The notes: generated by a model not told the origin, from the letters alone. A stretch of DNA of 64,000 bases from Streptomyces sp. PCS3-D2 (GCF_000612545.2 NZ_CP097800.1:5034501-5098500); one strand, 5' to 3'. Positions 52,264-63,371 are shown, numbered from the stretch's first letter. Program-made: numbers and translations.

Positions 52264-52298
52264 CACAGGCCCCCGCGCATCGGCGCAGGGGCCTGTTT
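52264..52298 (+). terminator. Terminator after lepA
   Basis: CAGGCCCC (52266-52273) pairs with GGGGCCTG (52288-52295), and GCGC with GCGC inside; TTT follows. It is 25 nt past the lepA stop. Confidence 0.78.
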
Positions 52299-52365
52299 CG
52301 TTATGAACCGGCCGCTCACTGGCTCTTACGCGCACGCCGGAGGCGCTCTAGGCTGATCACTGCTC

Positions 52366-52390
52366 AACGGTTACTCGTCAGTTTAAAAAG
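52366..52390. promoter_or_regulatory. AT-rich operator-like site upstream of acyl-CoA ligase
   Basis: aacggttactcgtcagttta, followed by aaaag, is strikingly AT-rich for this genome and contains TTACT...AGT half-sites like those bound by TetR/FadR-type fatty-acid regulators. It lies about 90 nt before the acyl-CoA ligase gene. The regulator is unknown. Confidence 0.3.
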
Positions 52391-52474
52391 TCAGCGGCTG
52401 CAAACCCGCCAGTCCCAAGCGCACCCAGCGCCCCACGCCCACGCTCTGCCGCGTGGACCGGTCCGGAGGATGTC

Positions 52475-54367
<1,893 letters not shown>

Positions 54368-54386
54368 CGCCCGCTGCGGGCCCGGC

Positions 54387-54449
54387 GGTGCGGGGCGTCG
54401 GCCCGCACCCCGCGCCCCGCCCCCACGGCCGCCGGTGCGCCGGCGGCCG
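54387..54449 (+). terminator. Two hairpins after the acyl-CoA ligase gene
   Basis: Stem 1 is 54387-54394 with 54402-54409 (8 bp). Stem 2 is 54426-54435 with 54440-54449 (10 bp, loop TGCG). Both lie in the 128-nt gap before hemW; stem 1 begins 20 nt past the stop. Confidence 0.6.
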
Positions 54450-54495
54450 GAGGCGGGCGGGCAGGGCGGGCTGCCGGGTGCGGGATGATGGGGGT

Positions 54496-55728
54496 ATGCC
54501 TTCCGCACTCCCCGACGGTGAACCCATGCCCGAAGACGGCTCGCTGCCGTCGCACGCCCTGGCGGGCGCGGGGGAGCGGCCGCTCGGGTTCTACCTGCAC
54601 GTCCCGTACTGCGCCACACGCTGCGGGTACTGCGACTTCAACACCTACACGGCGACCGAGCTACGGGGCACGGGAGGCGTGCTCGCCTCCCGCGAGAACT
54701 ACGCCGCCACCCTGATCGACGAGGTCCGGCTCGCACGGAAGGTGCTCGGCGACGACCCGAGGTCCGTCCGCACCGTCTTCGTCGGCGGCGGCACGCCGAC
54801 GCTGCTGCCCGCCGGGGACCTCGTACAGATGCTCGCGGCGATCCGGGACGAGTTCGGCCTGGCCGACGACGCCGAGATCACCACGGAGGCCAATCCGGAG
54901 TCCGTGGACCCGGCCTACCTGGCGGAGCTGCGGGCCGGCGGCTTCAACCGGATCTCGTTCGGCATGCAGAGCGCCAAGCAGCACGTCCTGAAGGTCCTGG
55001 ACCGCACCCACACACCCGGGCGCCCCGAGGCGTGCGTGGCGGAGGCCCGCGCGGCGGGCTTCGAGCACGTCAACCTCGACCTGATCTACGGCACCCCGGG
55101 CGAGACGGACCAGGACTGGCGCGACTCCCTCGCCGCCGCCCTCGGGGCCGGCCCGGACCACGTCAGTGCCTACGCGCTGATCGTCGAGGAGGGCACCCAG
55201 CTGGCCCGCCGGATCCGCCGCGGTGAGGTCCCCATGACGGACGACGACGTCCACGCCGACCGCTACCTGATCGCCGACGAGGTCATGGCCCAGGCGGGGT
55301 ACTCCTGGTACGAGGTGTCGAACTGGGCCACCTCGGACGCCGGGCGCTGCCTGCACAACGAGCTGTACTGGCGCGGCGCCGACTGGTGGGGCGCCGGACC
55401 GGGGGCGCACTCGCATGTGGGCGGGGTGCGCTGGTGGAACGTCAAGCACCCCGGTGCCTACGCCGCCGCCCTCGCCGAGGGGCGCTCCCCGGGGGCGGGG
55501 CGCGAGCTGCTCTCGGCGGAGGACCGCCGCGTGGAGCGGATCCTGCTGGAGCTGCGCCTCGTGGACGGCGTCCCGCTGTCCCTGCTCGCCCCGGCCGGTC
55601 TGGCCGCTTCCCGCAAGGCCCTCGCCGACGAGCTGCTGGAGCCGGGCCCCTACGAGGCCGGGCGGGCTGTGCTGACCCTGCGTGGGCGGCTGCTGGCCGA
55701 TGCGGTGGTGCGGGACCTGGTGGACTGA
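54496..55728 (+). CDS. hemW: Radical SAM heme chaperone HemW
   Basis: A 410-residue protein formerly annotated as oxygen-independent coproporphyrinogen oxidase-like. The radical SAM motif is CATRCGYC at Cys39, Cys43 and Cys46, inside FYLHVPYCATRCGYCDFN. GGGTPTLL and the C-terminal HemW/HemN domain are present. HemW is thought to insert heme into target proteins. ATG 54496 lies 6 nt after GATGAT with no ribosome site. hemW upstream of hrcA-dnaJ is a widespread order. Confidence 0.93.
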   Translation: MPSALPDGEPMPEDGSLPSHALAGAGERPLGFYLHVPYCATRCGYCDFNTYTATELRGTGGVLASRENYAATLIDEVRLARKVLGDDPRSVRTVFVGGGTPTLLPAGDLVQMLAAIRDEFGLADDAEITTEANPESVDPAYLAELRAGGFNRISFGMQSAKQHVLKVLDRTHTPGRPEACVAEARAAGFEHVNLDLIYGTPGETDQDWRDSLAAALGAGPDHVSAYALIVEEGTQLARRIRRGEVPMTDDDVHADRYLIADEVMAQAGYSWYEVSNWATSDAGRCLHNELYWRGADWWGAGPGAHSHVGGVRWWNVKHPGAYAAALAEGRSPGAGRELLSAEDRRVERILLELRLVDGVPLSLLAPAGLAASRKALADELLEPGPYEAGRAVLTLRGRLLADAVVRDLVD

Positions 55729-55955
55729 TCACCCGCCGGGGTGAAGACCACCGGATCCTCGTTCGGACTGCCGACGCCGTCCCCGGGCCGCCGCCGACCC
55801 GTCGTCGCGCAGTGCGTCCCGCTGACGATCCCGGCCGGTCGGGGTAACGACGCCGTTCACCGCTCCCGGCGGGTCTCGGAGTGCGGCGAGCCGCTGCCGC
55901 CGGAACTGCTCGCCATCGAGCTGGACACGAGCGACTTCGGAAACCTTCGACGGCG

Positions 55956-56771
55956 TCAGGCCCCGCCGTCACCCGTGACGAAGTCGATGAGCTCCTCCAC
56001 GCGGCCCAGCAGGGTCGGCTCCAGGTCCTTGTAGGAGCCCACCCGGGACAGGATGTGCTGCCAGGCGGCCCCGGTGTTCTCCGGCCAGCCCAGGGCGCGG
56101 CAGACGCCCGTCTTCCAGTCCTGGCCGCGCGGGACCACCGGCCATGCGGCGATGCCCAGCGCGGAGGGCTTCACGGCCTGCCAGACGTCCACGTACGGAT
56201 GGCCGACCACCAGCACGTCGGGCGAGGTGGCGGCGACCGCGGCGGCGATACGGGACTCCTTCGAGCCCGGCACCAGGTGGTCCACCAGCACCCCCAGCCG
56301 GGCGTCCGGCGCCGGACCGAACTCCGCGACCACCGCGGGGAGGTCGTCGACGCCCTCCAGGTATTCGACCACGACGCCCTCGATGCGCAGGTCGTCGCCC
56401 CAGACCCGCTCCACCAGCTCGGCGTCGTGGCGGCCCTCCACGTAGATCCGGCCCGCTCGGGCCACCCGCGCCCGCGCGCCGGGGACGGCGATCGACCCCG
56501 ATGCCGTCCGGGCCGGCGCCGACGGGCCCCGCGACGGGCGGACCAGGGTGACCACCGCGCCGTCCAGCAGGAAGGCCCGCGGCTCCATGGGGAACACCCG
56601 GCGCTTGCCGAACCGGTCCTCCAGGGTCACCGTCCCCGCCTCGCAGGCCACCACCGCGCCGCAGAAGTCCGTACCCGCCACCTCGACGACCAGGTCCGGG
56701 TCCGCGGCGACCTCCGGGACGGCCTTGGGGCGCTTCCACTGCGGGGTCAGGTCGGGGGAGTACTCGCGCAT
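55956..56771 (-). CDS. DUF3097 domain protein
   Basis: A 271-residue cytoplasmic protein. The N-terminal part (about 20-90) is beta-rich (VVEVAGTDFCGAVVACEAG, FGKRRVFPMEPRAFLLDG). The C-terminal part has a Toprim-like look (RIYVEGRHDAELVERVWGDDL, LGVLVDHLVPGSKE, VLVVGHPYVDVWQAV). The length and pattern match the actinobacterial DUF3097 family as I know it; its function is unestablished. The start ATG 56771 is preceded by TAGTGT and 7 nt, so it is probably leaderless. Confidence 0.87.
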   Translation of the reverse strand: MREYSPDLTPQWKRPKAVPEVAADPDLVVEVAGTDFCGAVVACEAGTVTLEDRFGKRRVFPMEPRAFLLDGAVVTLVRPSRGPSAPARTASGSIAVPGARARVARAGRIYVEGRHDAELVERVWGDDLRIEGVVVEYLEGVDDLPAVVAEFGPAPDARLGVLVDHLVPGSKESRIAAAVAATSPDVLVVGHPYVDVWQAVKPSALGIAAWPVVPRGQDWKTGVCRALGWPENTGAAWQHILSRVGSYKDLEPTLLGRVEELIDFVTGDGGA

Positions 56772-56778
56772 CCGGTCG

Positions 56779-56784
56779 ACACTA
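56779..56784 (-). promoter_or_regulatory. -10 box for leaderless DUF3097 transcript
   Basis: On the minus strand TAGTGT is followed by 7 nt and the ATG at 56771. Confidence 0.58.
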
Positions 56785-56805
56785 GGAGAGCGGTGGCCCT
56801 CCCCG

Positions 56806-57525
56806 CTACGACACGCCGGAACGGGCCGCCAGTGTGGCGCGTTGCGCACGCACGAACCGCGCGTCGACCACTGCTCCGTGACCGGGTACGTACAGTGCGT
56901 CCTCGCCGCCCAGCGCCAGGAGCCGGTCCAGTGCCGCGGGCCACTGCCGCGGCACGGCGTCCGGGCCGGCCACCGGCTCGCCCGATTCCTCGACCAGGTC
57001 CCCGCAGAACACGGTCTCGCGGTCACCCGCGACGAAGACGGCCAGGTCGTGTCCGGTGTGCCCGGGCCCCACGTTGGCCAGCAGCACCTGCACCCCGCCC
57101 AGGTCCAGGGTCCACTCGCCCGACACCTGGTGGTCGGGCAGCACCAGGCGGTCCACCGCCTCGCTCGCCTCCGCCTGCGCGAGCCCGTGCCGCACCGCGT
57201 CCCGGCGCAGCTCCTCGCGGCCCGTGGCGAGCAGCGCGGCCAGCCCGACCGCGCCGAAGACCTGGGCCCCGGGGAAGGCGGACGCGCCCAGGACGTGATC
57301 GAAATGACCGTGCGTGAATGCGATATGGGTCACGCTCCGGCCCGTCAGCCGCTCGGCCTCGGCCCGCACCTCGGTGCCCTCGCGCACGCACGATCCGGGG
57401 TCGACGAGGAGGACGGACCCGTCCCCCACCACCAGTCCCACCGTGCAGTCCCACACCGGCAGACGCCGCCGGCCGGTCCTTGCGGTGAGCCGTTCCCAGC
57501 CCGCCTCTTCCCAATGCACGTCCAT
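56806..57525 (-). CDS. Metallo-beta-lactamase fold hydrolase
   Basis: A 239-residue MBL-fold protein with the metal motif THGHFDH (HxHxDH) near residues 71-77 and later His/Asp ligands ([26 protein letters not shown]). It resembles glyoxalase II/quorum-lactonase-type hydrolases, but the substrate is not evident. The ATG lies 6 nt after TAGCGT on the minus strand and is leaderless in appearance. It diverges from hrcA. Confidence 0.9.
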   Translation of the reverse strand: MDVHWEEAGWERLTARTGRRRLPVWDCTVGLVVGDGSVLLVDPGSCVREGTEVRAEAERLTGRSVTHIAFTHGHFDHVLGASAFPGAQVFGAVGLAALLATGREELRRDAVRHGLAQAEASEAVDRLVLPDHQVSGEWTLDLGGVQVLLANVGPGHTGHDLAVFVAGDRETVFCGDLVEESGEPVAGPDAVPRQWPAALDRLLALGGEDALYVPGHGAVVDARFVRAQRATLAARSGVS

Positions 57526-57531
57526 GCCGCG

Positions 57532-57537
57532 ACGCTA
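57532..57537 (-). promoter_or_regulatory. -10 box for leaderless MBL hydrolase transcript
   Basis: On the minus strand TAGCGT is followed by 6 nt and the ATG at 57525. Confidence 0.58.
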
Positions 57538-57553
57538 CCCTGGCGGGCCTCCC

Positions 57554-57584
57554 TTGCCACGGTCTCACCACCCGGCCGTACACT
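57554..57584 (+). promoter_or_regulatory. hrcA-dnaJ promoter
   Basis: TTGCCA (57554-57559), a 19-nt spacer and TACACT (57579-57584). The predicted start falls just before the CIRCE element, as expected for repressor control. Confidence 0.6.
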
Positions 57585-57597
57585 GAGCGGGGGATCT

Positions 57598-57624
57598 CTG
57601 GCACTCGAACGCACAGAGTGCCAA
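57598..57624 (+). promoter_or_regulatory. CIRCE operator (HrcA binding site)
   Basis: CTGGCACTC, a 9-nt spacer and GAGTGCCAA match the CIRCE consensus TTAGCACTC-N9-GAGTGCTAA, with 8-bp perfect arms (57599-57606 and 57616-57623). It lies between the promoter and hrcA, so the operon is self-repressed. Confidence 0.93.
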
Positions 57625-57668
57625 CGAACGGCAGAACACGGCAACGGATCAGGCTGGAGGTGTGCGCG

Positions 57669-58685
57669 ATGCTCAGCGAACGCAGACTCGAAGTGCTGCG
57701 CGCCATCGTCCAGGACTACGTCGGGACGGAGGAGCCGGTCGGCTCCAAGGCGCTCACCGAGCGGCACCGGCTCGGCGTCTCGCCCGCCACCGTGCGCAAC
57801 GACATGGCGGTGCTGGAGGAAGAGGGCTACATCGCCCAGCCCCACACCAGCGCCGGCCGGATCCCCACCGACAAGGGCTACCGCCTCTTCGTCGACAAGC
57901 TCGCGGGGGTCAAGCCGCTGTCGACGCCCGAGCGCCGCGCCATCCAGAACTTCCTCGACGGGGCCGTCGACCTCGACGACGTCGTCGGCCGTACGGTGCG
58001 TCTGCTCGCGCAGCTCACCCGTCAGGTCGCGGTCGTGCAGTACCCCAGCCTGACCCGGTCGACCGTCCGGCACGTGGAGCTGCTCTCGCTCGCCCCCGCG
58101 CGGCTGATGCTCGTACTGATCACGGACACCGGGCGCGTCGAGCAGCGGCTCGTCGACTGCCCGAGCCCTTTCGGCGAGGCCTCGCTGGCCGACCTGCGGG
58201 CCCGGCTCAACAGCCGGGTCGTCGGCCGGCGCTTCACCGATGTCCCCCCGCTCGTCCAGGACCTCCCCGAGTCCTTCGAGGCCGAGGACCGGGGCACGGT
58301 GTCCACCGTGCTCTCGACGCTCCTCGAAACCCTGGTCGAGGAGGCGGAGGAGCGGCTGATGATCGGCGGTACCGCCAATCTCACCCGCTTCGGACACGAT
58401 TTCCCCCTGACGATCAGGCCGGTGCTGGAGGCGCTGGAGGAGCAGGTCGTGCTCCTCAAGCTCCTCGGCGAGGCCAACGAGTCGGGAATGGCCGTAAGGA
58501 TCGGGCACGAGAACGCCTACGAGGGGCTCAACTCCACGTCGGTCGTCTCGGTCGGTTACGGTTCGGGCGGCGAAACCGTCGCCAAACTCGGCGTGGTCGG
58601 ACCGACCCGCATGGACTACCCCGGAACGATGGGAGCGGTACGCGCAGTGGCACGTTACGTCGGACAGATCCTGGCGGAGTCGTAA
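57669..58685 (+). CDS. hrcA: Heat-inducible transcription repressor HrcA
   Basis: A 338-residue repressor binding CIRCE, with activity tuned by GroEL. The N-terminal winged helix has [23 protein letters not shown] and [14 protein letters not shown]. The central and C-terminal domains include [11 protein letters not shown] and [21 protein letters not shown] 57669 has GGAGG 9 nt upstream; GTG 57660 is an alternative. A CIRCE site is present in its own leader. dnaJ starts at the base directly after the stop codon. Confidence 0.96.
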   Translation: MLSERRLEVLRAIVQDYVGTEEPVGSKALTERHRLGVSPATVRNDMAVLEEEGYIAQPHTSAGRIPTDKGYRLFVDKLAGVKPLSTPERRAIQNFLDGAVDLDDVVGRTVRLLAQLTRQVAVVQYPSLTRSTVRHVELLSLAPARLMLVLITDTGRVEQRLVDCPSPFGEASLADLRARLNSRVVGRRFTDVPPLVQDLPESFEAEDRGTVSTVLSTLLETLVEEAEERLMIGGTANLTRFGHDFPLTIRPVLEALEEQVVLLKLLGEANESGMAVRIGHENAYEGLNSTSVVSVGYGSGGETVAKLGVVGPTRMDYPGTMGAVRAVARYVGQILAES

Positions 58686-59822
58686 GTGGCCACGGACTAC
58701 TACGCCGTTCTCGGCGTGCGCCGCGACGCATCGCAGGACGAGATCAAGAAGGCCTTCCGGCGCCTCGCGCGTGAACTCCACCCGGATGTGAATCCGGACC
58801 CGAAGACGCAGGAGCGCTTCAAGGAGATCAACGCGGCCTACGAGGTGCTGTCGGACCCGCAGAAGAAGCAGGTCTACGACCTCGGCGGCGACCCGCTGTC
58901 CTCCTCGGGCGGCGGCGGGGCCGGCGGATTCGGGGCGGGCGGCTTCGGCAACTTCTCCGACATCATGGACGCCTTCTTCGGCCAGGCCTCGCAGCGCGGA
59001 CCGCGCTCGCGGACCCGGCGCGGCCAGGACGCCATGATCCGCCTCGACCTGGAGCTGGACGAGGCGGCCTTCGGGACGACCAAGGACATCCAGGTCGACA
59101 CGGCCGTCGTCTGCACCACCTGCTCCGGTGAGGGCGCGGCCCCCGGGACCTCGGCGCAGACCTGCGACATGTGCCGTGGACGCGGTGAGGTCTCCCAGGT
59201 CACCCGGTCCTTCCTGGGCCAGGTCATGACCTCGCGCCCCTGCCCCCAGTGCCAGGGCTTCGGCACCGTCGTCCCGACCCCGTGCCACGAGTGCGCGGGC
59301 GACGGCCGGATCCGCTCCCGCCGCAGCCTCACGGTCAAGATCCCGGCCGGTGTGGAGAACGGCACCCGGATCCAGCTCGCGGGCGAGGGCGAGGTCGGCC
59401 CCGGCGGCGGCCCCGCCGGCGACCTGTACGTGGAGATCCACGAACTGGCGCACCCGACCTTCCAGCGGCGCGGGGACGACCTGCACTGCACCGTCACCAT
59501 CCCGATGACGGCGGCCGCGCTCGGCACCAAATGTCCGCTGGAGACGTTGGACGGCCTGGAGGAGATCGACATCCGGCCCGGCACCGGGTCCGGCCAGGCG
59601 ATCCCGCTGCACGGGCGCGGCGTCACCCACCTGCGCGGCGGCGGGCGCGGAGACCTGATCGTCCACGTCGAGGTCACCACCCCGACCAAGCTGGACGCCC
59701 AGCAGGAGGAACTGCTGCGCCAGCTGGCGAAGCTGCGCGGTGAGGAGCGGCCCATGGGCCAGTTCGCGCCGGGCCAGCAGGGCCTCTTCAGCCGTCTGAA
59801 GGATGCTTTCAACGGTCGCTGA
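58686..59822 (+). CDS. dnaJ: Chaperone DnaJ (DnaJ2 type)
   Basis: A 378-residue DnaK co-chaperone. The J domain (1-70) has HPD in LARELHPDVNPDP. A Gly/Phe linker follows (GGAGGFGAGGFGNF). Four zinc-finger repeats are visible: CTTCSGEG, CDMCRGRG, CPQCQGFG and CHECAGDG. The C-terminal substrate-binding domain ends the protein. The GTG start comes directly after the hrcA stop. Being linked to hrcA and not to dnaK-grpE marks it as the second actinobacterial DnaJ, under HrcA control. Confidence 0.96.
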   Translation: MATDYYAVLGVRRDASQDEIKKAFRRLARELHPDVNPDPKTQERFKEINAAYEVLSDPQKKQVYDLGGDPLSSSGGGGAGGFGAGGFGNFSDIMDAFFGQASQRGPRSRTRRGQDAMIRLDLELDEAAFGTTKDIQVDTAVVCTTCSGEGAAPGTSAQTCDMCRGRGEVSQVTRSFLGQVMTSRPCPQCQGFGTVVPTPCHECAGDGRIRSRRSLTVKIPAGVENGTRIQLAGEGEVGPGGGPAGDLYVEIHELAHPTFQRRGDDLHCTVTIPMTAAALGTKCPLETLDGLEEIDIRPGTGSGQAIPLHGRGVTHLRGGGRGDLIVHVEVTTPTKLDAQQEELLRQLAKLRGEERPMGQFAPGQQGLFSRLKDAFNGR

Positions 59823-59844
59823 CCGCACGGCGGACGCCGCTTTC

Positions 59845-59877
59845 GAGCCCGGTCCGGGGACACCCCGGGCCGGGCTC
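59845..59877 (+). terminator. Terminator of hrcA-dnaJ operon
   Basis: Arms 59845-59859 and 59863-59877 pair over 15 bp with one G-U and a 3-nt loop, 22 nt after the dnaJ stop; TTCG follows. Confidence 0.85.
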
Positions 59878-59979
59878 TTCGCGTGCCCGCGAGGCCGGCC
59901 GTCCGCCCGCCGGGAACGGGACTATGCCAGGCGAATGCGGTGATTCGGCGCCCTGGGCGGGACGTGGCACGATGCAGCC

Positions 59980-61071
59980 ATGTCCACCGCCGCGAACGGT
60001 CTCTCCCTCCATCCGATCGTGCAGGCTCCCATGGCCGGCGGCGCTTCCTGCCCGCCGCTCGTCGCCGCCGTGTGCGAGGCGGGCGCGCTGGGTTTCCTGG
60101 CCGGCGGCTACAAGACCGCCGACGGGATGTACCAGGAGATCAAGCAGGTGCGGGCGCTCACCCGGCACCGCTTCGGCGTCAACCTCTTCATGCCGCAGAC
60201 CGGGTACGTCGACCCGGCCGCGGTGGAGGCGTACCGCGGGCAGCTGGCCGGCGAGGCCAGCTGGTACGAGATCTCGCTCGCCGAGGAGGACGTCATCGGC
60301 ACCAGCGACGACGGCTACGACGCCAAGCTCGCCATCCTGCTGGAGGACCCGGTCCCGGTCGTGTCGTTCACCTTCGGCTGTCCCGCCCCCGAGGTCCTCG
60401 CCGCCCTGCGCAAGGCCGGGACCCACACCATCGTCACGGCGACCTCCGCGGAGGAGGCCCGCAGCGCCCAGCGGGCGGGCGCCGACGCCGTGTGCGTGCA
60501 GGGCGTCGAGGCGGGCGGCCACCAGGGCACCCACCGGGACGACCCGCAGATGGACGGCACGGCGGCGGTCGGACTGCTGGCGCTGGTGGCGCAGGTACGG
60601 GAGGCGGTCGCCCTGCCGATCGTCGCCGCGGGCGGGGTCATGCGCGGCGCGCAGATCGCCGCCCTGCTGGCGGCCGGCGCGGCGGCGGCGCAGCTCGGGA
60701 CGGCCTTCCTGGCGTGTCCGGAGTCGGGCGCCGACCCCGTGCACAAGAAGGCGCTGACCGACCCGCTCTTCGTCCGGACGGAGCTGACCCGGGCCTTCTC
60801 CGGGAGGCCGGCGCGGGGGCTGGTCAACCGTTTCGTGCGGGAGCACGGCCCCTACGCCCCGGCCGCCTACCCCCAGGTCCACCACCTGACCTCGGGGCTG
60901 CGCAAGGCGGCCGCGGCGGCCGGCGACCCGCAGGGCATGGCCCTGTGGGCGGGCCAGGGGCACCGGCTCGCGCGGGCGCTGCCGGCGGCGCAGCTGGTGG
61001 AGGTACTGGCAGCCGAACTGGCGCAGGCACAGGCGATGTTGAAGGAAATGAAGATGAGGAGTGCGTCATGA
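59980..61071 (+). CDS. Nitronate monooxygenase family flavoprotein
   Basis: A 363-residue FMN TIM-barrel protein. PIVQAPMAGGAS at the start, CVQGVEAGGHQGTHR with the likely catalytic His, and the phosphate-binding VAAGGVMRG and AQLGTAFL motifs match the 2-nitropropane dioxygenase/NMO family. It oxidises nitronates such as propionate-3-nitronate. The ATG lies 6 nt after CACGAT. The stop overlaps the rsmE start (ATGA). Confidence 0.92.
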   Translation: MSTAANGLSLHPIVQAPMAGGASCPPLVAAVCEAGALGFLAGGYKTADGMYQEIKQVRALTRHRFGVNLFMPQTGYVDPAAVEAYRGQLAGEASWYEISLAEEDVIGTSDDGYDAKLAILLEDPVPVVSFTFGCPAPEVLAALRKAGTHTIVTATSAEEARSAQRAGADAVCVQGVEAGGHQGTHRDDPQMDGTAAVGLLALVAQVREAVALPIVAAGGVMRGAQIAALLAAGAAAAQLGTAFLACPESGADPVHKKALTDPLFVRTELTRAFSGRPARGLVNRFVREHGPYAPAAYPQVHHLTSGLRKAAAAAGDPQGMALWAGQGHRLARALPAAQLVEVLAAELAQAQAMLKEMKMRSAS

Positions 61072-61811
61072 CGGCCCCGGTGTTCGTGGTCGAAGAGGTC
61101 CCCGCGGGGGCGGAGTTCGTCCTGGACGGCCCGGAGGGCCGGCACGCGGTGTCCGTGAAGCGGCTGAACCCGGGTGAGCAGGTGGTCCTGACGGACGGCC
61201 GCGGCGGCTGGGCGGAGGCGGTGGTCGAGGCGGCCGAGGGCAAGGACCGACTCGTCGTGGCGGTCGCCGCCGCCGGGCGGGAGGAGGAGCCCGCGCTCCG
61301 CATCACCGTGGTCCAGGCCCTGCCCAAGGGGGACCGGGGCGAGCTGGCCGTCGAGACCATGACCGAGACCGGCGTGGACGCGATCGTGCCCTGGCAGGCC
61401 TCGCGCTGCATCACGCAGTGGCGTGGCGACCGCGGGGCCAAGTCCCTCGCCAAGTGGCGGGCCACGGCCCGCGAGGCGGGCAAGCAGTCCCGCCGGGTCC
61501 GCTTCCCGGAGGTGGCCGAGGCCCTGTCCACGAAGCAGGTCGCGGCGCTGCTGGCGGACGCCGATCTGGCGATGGTCCTGCACGAGGACCGCGACACCCC
61601 CTCGCAGGCCCTGGCCACGGCCGAGCTGCCCGTCACCGGCTCCGTCGTCCTGGTGGTCGGCCCGGAGGGCGGGGTCTCCCCGGAGGAGCTCGCGGTCTTC
61701 GCCGCGGCGGGGGCGCACCCCTACCGCCTGGGCCGTTCTGTCCTGCGGACCTCCACGGCCGGCACCGCGGCCGTGGCGGTCCTGCTGGCCCGGACCGGAC
61801 GCTGGGCCTGA
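61068..61811 (+). CDS. rsmE: 16S rRNA (uracil-1498-N3)-methyltransferase
   Basis: A 247-residue SPOUT methyltransferase modifying U1498 of 16S rRNA. The N-terminal PUA-like domain (about 1-75) contains LDGPEGRHAVSVKRLNPGE. The SPOUT domain has VVQALPKGDRGELAVETMTE, VVGPEGGVSPEEL and the knot-forming LGRSVLRTSTAGTAAVAVLL. ATG 61068 is coupled to the previous stop. The last codons lie in the first of three 17-bp tandem repeats. Confidence 0.95.
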   Translation: MTAPVFVVEEVPAGAEFVLDGPEGRHAVSVKRLNPGEQVVLTDGRGGWAEAVVEAAEGKDRLVVAVAAAGREEEPALRITVVQALPKGDRGELAVETMTETGVDAIVPWQASRCITQWRGDRGAKSLAKWRATAREAGKQSRRVRFPEVAEALSTKQVAALLADADLAMVLHEDRDTPSQALATAELPVTGSVVLVVGPEGGVSPEELAVFAAAGAHPYRLGRSVLRTSTAGTAAVAVLLARTGRWA

Positions 61812-61845
61812 TCAAACGCTGGGCCTGACGGGACGCTGGGCCTGA
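61799..61845 (+). repeat. Three tandem 17-bp repeats at the rsmE stop
   Basis: acgctgggcctga occurs at 61799, 61816 and 61833, each followed by four variable bases (TCAA, CGGG; CCGG after the third). The first copy supplies the RsmE C-terminus and stop codon. The array probably arose by slippage. Confidence 0.92.
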
Positions 61846-61923
61846 CCGGCCGGAACGCACGCCCGCCGCCGGCCCCGGCTGGATACGATGCCCAAACCGA
61901 TCAACGTCACGGGAGGGTGCGCA

Positions 61924-62283
61924 ATGGCCGGGGAACCGCAGGCCGACTGCCTGTTCTGCAAGATCGTCGAGGGGTCCATCCCGGCGACCGTGGTCCGGGA
62001 GACCGAAACCACCGTCGCCTTCCGGGACATCAACCCGCAGGCGCCCACACACGTGCTCGTCATCCCCAAGGTGCACTACCCCGACGCCGCGTCGCTCGCG
62101 GCCGCCGAGCCGGGCGTCGCCGCCGACATACTGCGTGAGGCCGCACGGGTCGCCGCCGACGAGAAGATCGACGACCACGGCTACCGGATCGTCTTCAACA
62201 CCGGCTCCGGGGCCGGCCAGACCGTATGGCACGCCCACGCGCACGTCCTGGGCGGCCGCGGCCTCCAGTGGCCCCCGGGATAG
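61924..62283 (+). CDS. HIT family (histidine triad) protein
   Basis: A 119-residue HINT-like nucleotide hydrolase or transferase. CLFCKIVEGSIPATVV is the N-terminal family start, and the triad WHAHAHVLGGRGLQWPPG (HxHxHxx) ends the protein. Such enzymes hydrolyse AMP-lysine or similar purine phosphoramidates. ATG 61924 is chosen because GGGAGGG lies 6 nt upstream; TACGAT about 35 nt upstream is a good -10. The RNase Z gene follows 3 nt later. Confidence 0.95.
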   Translation: MAGEPQADCLFCKIVEGSIPATVVRETETTVAFRDINPQAPTHVLVIPKVHYPDAASLAAAEPGVAADILREAARVAADEKIDDHGYRIVFNTGSGAGQTVWHAHAHVLGGRGLQWPPG

Positions 62284-62286
62284 CGC

Positions 62287-63192
62287 GTGTCCGTCAGGGA
62301 GTTCGTGGTGCTGGGCACCGCCAGCCAGGTGCCCACCCGCCACCGCAACCACAACGGCTACCTGCTGCGCTGGGACGGCGAGGGCATCCTCTTCGACCCG
62401 GGCGAGGGCACGCAGCGGCAGATGCTGCGTGCCGGGGTGGCCGCGCACGACATCAACCGGATCTGCATCACCCATTTCCACGGTGACCACAGCCTCGGCC
62501 TCGCCGGGGTGATCCAGCGGATCAACCTCGACCAGGTCCCGCACCCGGTCGCCGCGCACTACCCGGCGTCGGGGCAGAAGTTCTTCGACCGGCTCCGGTA
62601 CGCCACGGCCTACCGCGAGACCGTGCCGATCCGCGAGGAGCCGGTGGCCGCGGACGGAACCGTGGCGCACGGGGCCTCCTACGTCCTGGAGACCCGGCGG
62701 CTCTCGCACCCGGTGGAGTCCTTCGGCTACCGGATCACCGAGCCCGACGGGCGCCGGATGGTGCCCGAACTGCTCGCCCGGCACGGGATCAAGGGCCCCG
62801 ACGTGGGCCGGATCCAGCGGGACGGGCACATCGGCGGCGTCACGTTGGAGGAGGTCAGCGAGCCCCGGCCCGGGCAGCGCTTCGCGTTCGTGATGGACAC
62901 CCGGCTCTGCACCGGTGTGAGCGAGCTCGCCGAGGGCTGCGACATGCTGGTGATCGAGTCGACCTTCCTCGACGAGGACGAACGGCTGGCCACCGACCAC
63001 GGGCACCTCACCGCCGGCCAGGCGGCGCGGGCGGCGCGGGACGCGGGTGTACGGCACCTCGTGCTGACGCACTTCTCGCAGCGCTACACCGACCCGGCCG
63101 CATTCGAGCGCCAGGCCCGGGCGGCGGGTTTCGAGGGCGAACTCACCGTGGCCGCGGACCTGACGCGGGTGCCTCTGCCGAAGCGGGGCTGA
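62287..63192 (+). CDS. rnz: Ribonuclease Z family MBL protein
   Basis: A 301-residue short-form RNase Z / ElaC-like protein that trims tRNA 3' ends. The metal motif [13 protein letters not shown] (HxHxDH), FVMDTR, ESTF and the C-terminal THFSQRY are present, which match the tRNase Z pattern. The start is GTG 62287, right after the HIT stop, so the two are probably one operon. Since the tRNA genes here lack CCA, such an enzyme is expected. Confidence 0.92.
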   Translation: MSVREFVVLGTASQVPTRHRNHNGYLLRWDGEGILFDPGEGTQRQMLRAGVAAHDINRICITHFHGDHSLGLAGVIQRINLDQVPHPVAAHYPASGQKFFDRLRYATAYRETVPIREEPVAADGTVAHGASYVLETRRLSHPVESFGYRITEPDGRRMVPELLARHGIKGPDVGRIQRDGHIGGVTLEEVSEPRPGQRFAFVMDTRLCTGVSELAEGCDMLVIESTFLDEDERLATDHGHLTAGQAARAARDAGVRHLVLTHFSQRYTDPAAFERQARAAGFEGELTVAADLTRVPLPKRG

Positions 63193-63371
63193 CACGGGCG
63201 GCCCCGGGTGGCACGGTGCCCGGGCCCGACCCTCCGCGGCTCCCCGAGCCTGGGCCGCACGGCACGTTGTGGGTGACCTGCGCCACACTGGGTTTGGATC
63301 CCGCCCCGGGTGGGGATGCCTCGCAGATTTCACCGAGAAACGGCCCTTCGAGATCAACAGGGGAGACCACC

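Noticed and set aside
55741-56034. 97-codon plus-strand frame between hemW and the DUF3097 gene
   Set aside because: It has no ribosome site, an Arg/Pro-rich composition typical of shadow frames, and its 3' end is antisense to the DUF3097 coding region. A short stretch (GEPLPPELLAIELDTSDFG) looks protein-like but I cannot support a gene; the 228-nt gap otherwise appears non-coding.
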